DNA of 6,176 nt, from assembly GCA_023253795.1 (NCBI GenBank), contig JALRFG010000125.1, positions 1 to 6,176 on the forward strand, read 5' to 3'. The notes under the pieces are model-generated. The model ran no database searches and was not told the origin of the DNA. It saw only the letters and a program-made list of their open reading frames with translations. This stretch comes from Methylocystis sp. GTDB lineage: Bacteria; Pseudomonadota; Alphaproteobacteria; Rhizobiales; Beijerinckiaceae. Below, piece by piece: positions 5,526 through 6,176 of the stretch. A program made the translations under genes and the position numbers. The stretch's first letter is position 1. The number at the start of each line of letters is the position of its first letter.

Positions 5526-6176
5526 GATCCAATCTCTTTTTCGCCGCGCTCGCCGCGCTGAGCCTCGCCATTGTCGGCTTTATCCTTGGCGCCTTCACGG
5601 TTGATCAAACCGAACAGGCGCTGGTGCTGCGCTTCGGAGAACCTGTCGCTGGCCGCGGTCTGATCACCCAGCCGGGCCTGCACTTCAAGATTCCCGTCAT
5701 CGAGAACGCCGTCTTCTTCGATAACCGCATTCTCGATGTGGAGAGCCCCAATCTCGAAGTGCTCGCCGCCGATAATCAGCGGCTTGAAGTCGACAGCTTC
5801 ATTCGCTACCGCATTATCGACGCGCTGAAATTCTACCAGACCGTCAACAGCGTTCAGGGGGCCAATAACCAGCTCGCCTCCGTGCTGAATTCAGCGGTGC
5901 GTCGTGTGCTTAGTGAAGCCAATCAACAACAGATCGTGCGCGACGAACGCGCCGCGCTGATGGTGAAAATTCGCGAGCAGGCCGATCAGGAGGCGCGCAA
6001 ATTCGGCGTCGCCGTTGTCGACGCCCGTATTCGTCGCGTCGATCTTCCGCAACAGATCTCGGAAAAAGTCTACGGCCGCATGCAGACGGAACGTCAACGC
6101 GAAGCGTCGGAATATCGCGCGCAGGGTGCAGAACAAGCGCAGAAAATCACCGCCAAGGCGGATCGCGACGTGATCG
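5522..6176 (+). CDS. hflC: HflC, SPFH-domain partner of HflK (N-terminal 218 residues; truncated by window end)
   Basis: This is the second subunit of the HflKC complex. It opens with an uncleaved membrane anchor at about residues 5-24 (LFFAALAALSLAIVGFILGA), then the band-7 domain with TVDQTEQALVLRFGEP (26-41), PGLHFKIPVIENAVFFDNR (51-69), LEVLAADNQRLEVDSFIRYR (78-97) and the helical part RVLSEANQQQIVRDER (128-143). FGVAVVDARIRRVDLP (161-176) and ERQREASEYRAQGAEQAQKI (190-209) are strongly HflC-like. E. coli HflC is 334 residues, so roughly the last third lies outside. The start overlaps the hflK stop as ATGA, an operon arrangement typical of this pair. The frame is open and without defects to the window edge. 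Confidence 0.97.
   Translation, partial: MRSNLFFAALAALSLAIVGFILGAFTVDQTEQALVLRFGEPVAGRGLITQPGLHFKIPVIENAVFFDNRILDVESPNLEVLAADNQRLEVDSFIRYRIIDALKFYQTVNSVQGANNQLASVLNSAVRRVLSEANQQQIVRDERAALMVKIREQADQEARKFGVAVVDARIRRVDLPQQISEKVYGRMQTERQREASEYRAQGAEQAQKITAKADRDVI

Overview
The window looks like a piece of a GC-rich alphaproteobacterial chromosome. The best evidence is the hflK-hflC pair at the right end: the HflK start (MPWSNQGG) and its tail (VAPFLPL) fit alphaproteobacterial HflK. The other genes are Gram-negative envelope proteins. A member of the Hyphomicrobiales (for example the Methylocystis/Beijerinckiaceae area) is plausible, but that is an impression from memory and not a demonstrated placement. 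There are no rRNA or tRNA genes, insertion sequences, integrases or CRISPR repeats.

Left half, minus strand (read right to left): a CPA2-type cation/proton antiporter (3885 to 2614) is followed after 18 bp by a small gene for an exported protein of unknown function (2595 to 2329). After a 307-bp gap comes a large RND efflux permease (2021 to the left edge, cut by the window after 673 residues). The gap holds an AT-rich island, two adjacent inverted repeats and a short leader-like reading frame whose stop overlaps the permease start. The permease carries a histidine-rich insert in its central cytoplasmic loop. No periplasmic adaptor or outer-membrane channel gene lies beside it inside the window.

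Right half, plus strand: a 228-bp divergent intergenic region carries a plausible sigma70-type promoter whose -35 box overlaps a perfect inverted repeat. It is followed by a 35-residue, Phe-rich single-span membrane microprotein (4114-4221) with a strong Shine-Dalgarno sequence. Next comes a 140-bp gap with a weak terminator-like hairpin, a second candidate promoter and an 11-bp direct repeat, then hflK (4362-5525). hflC (from 5522, cut by the right edge) overlaps hflK by ATGA.

Together the genes concern envelope homeostasis. HflK and HflC form the SPFH membrane complex that surrounds the FtsH protease; the antiporter handles monovalent cations and protons; the RND pump exports compounds. I see no clear evidence of a wholly new system. 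The least explained items are the microprotein upstream of hflK, the histidine-rich loop of the pump, the small exported protein behind the antiporter, and the repeat structures at the hflK promoters.
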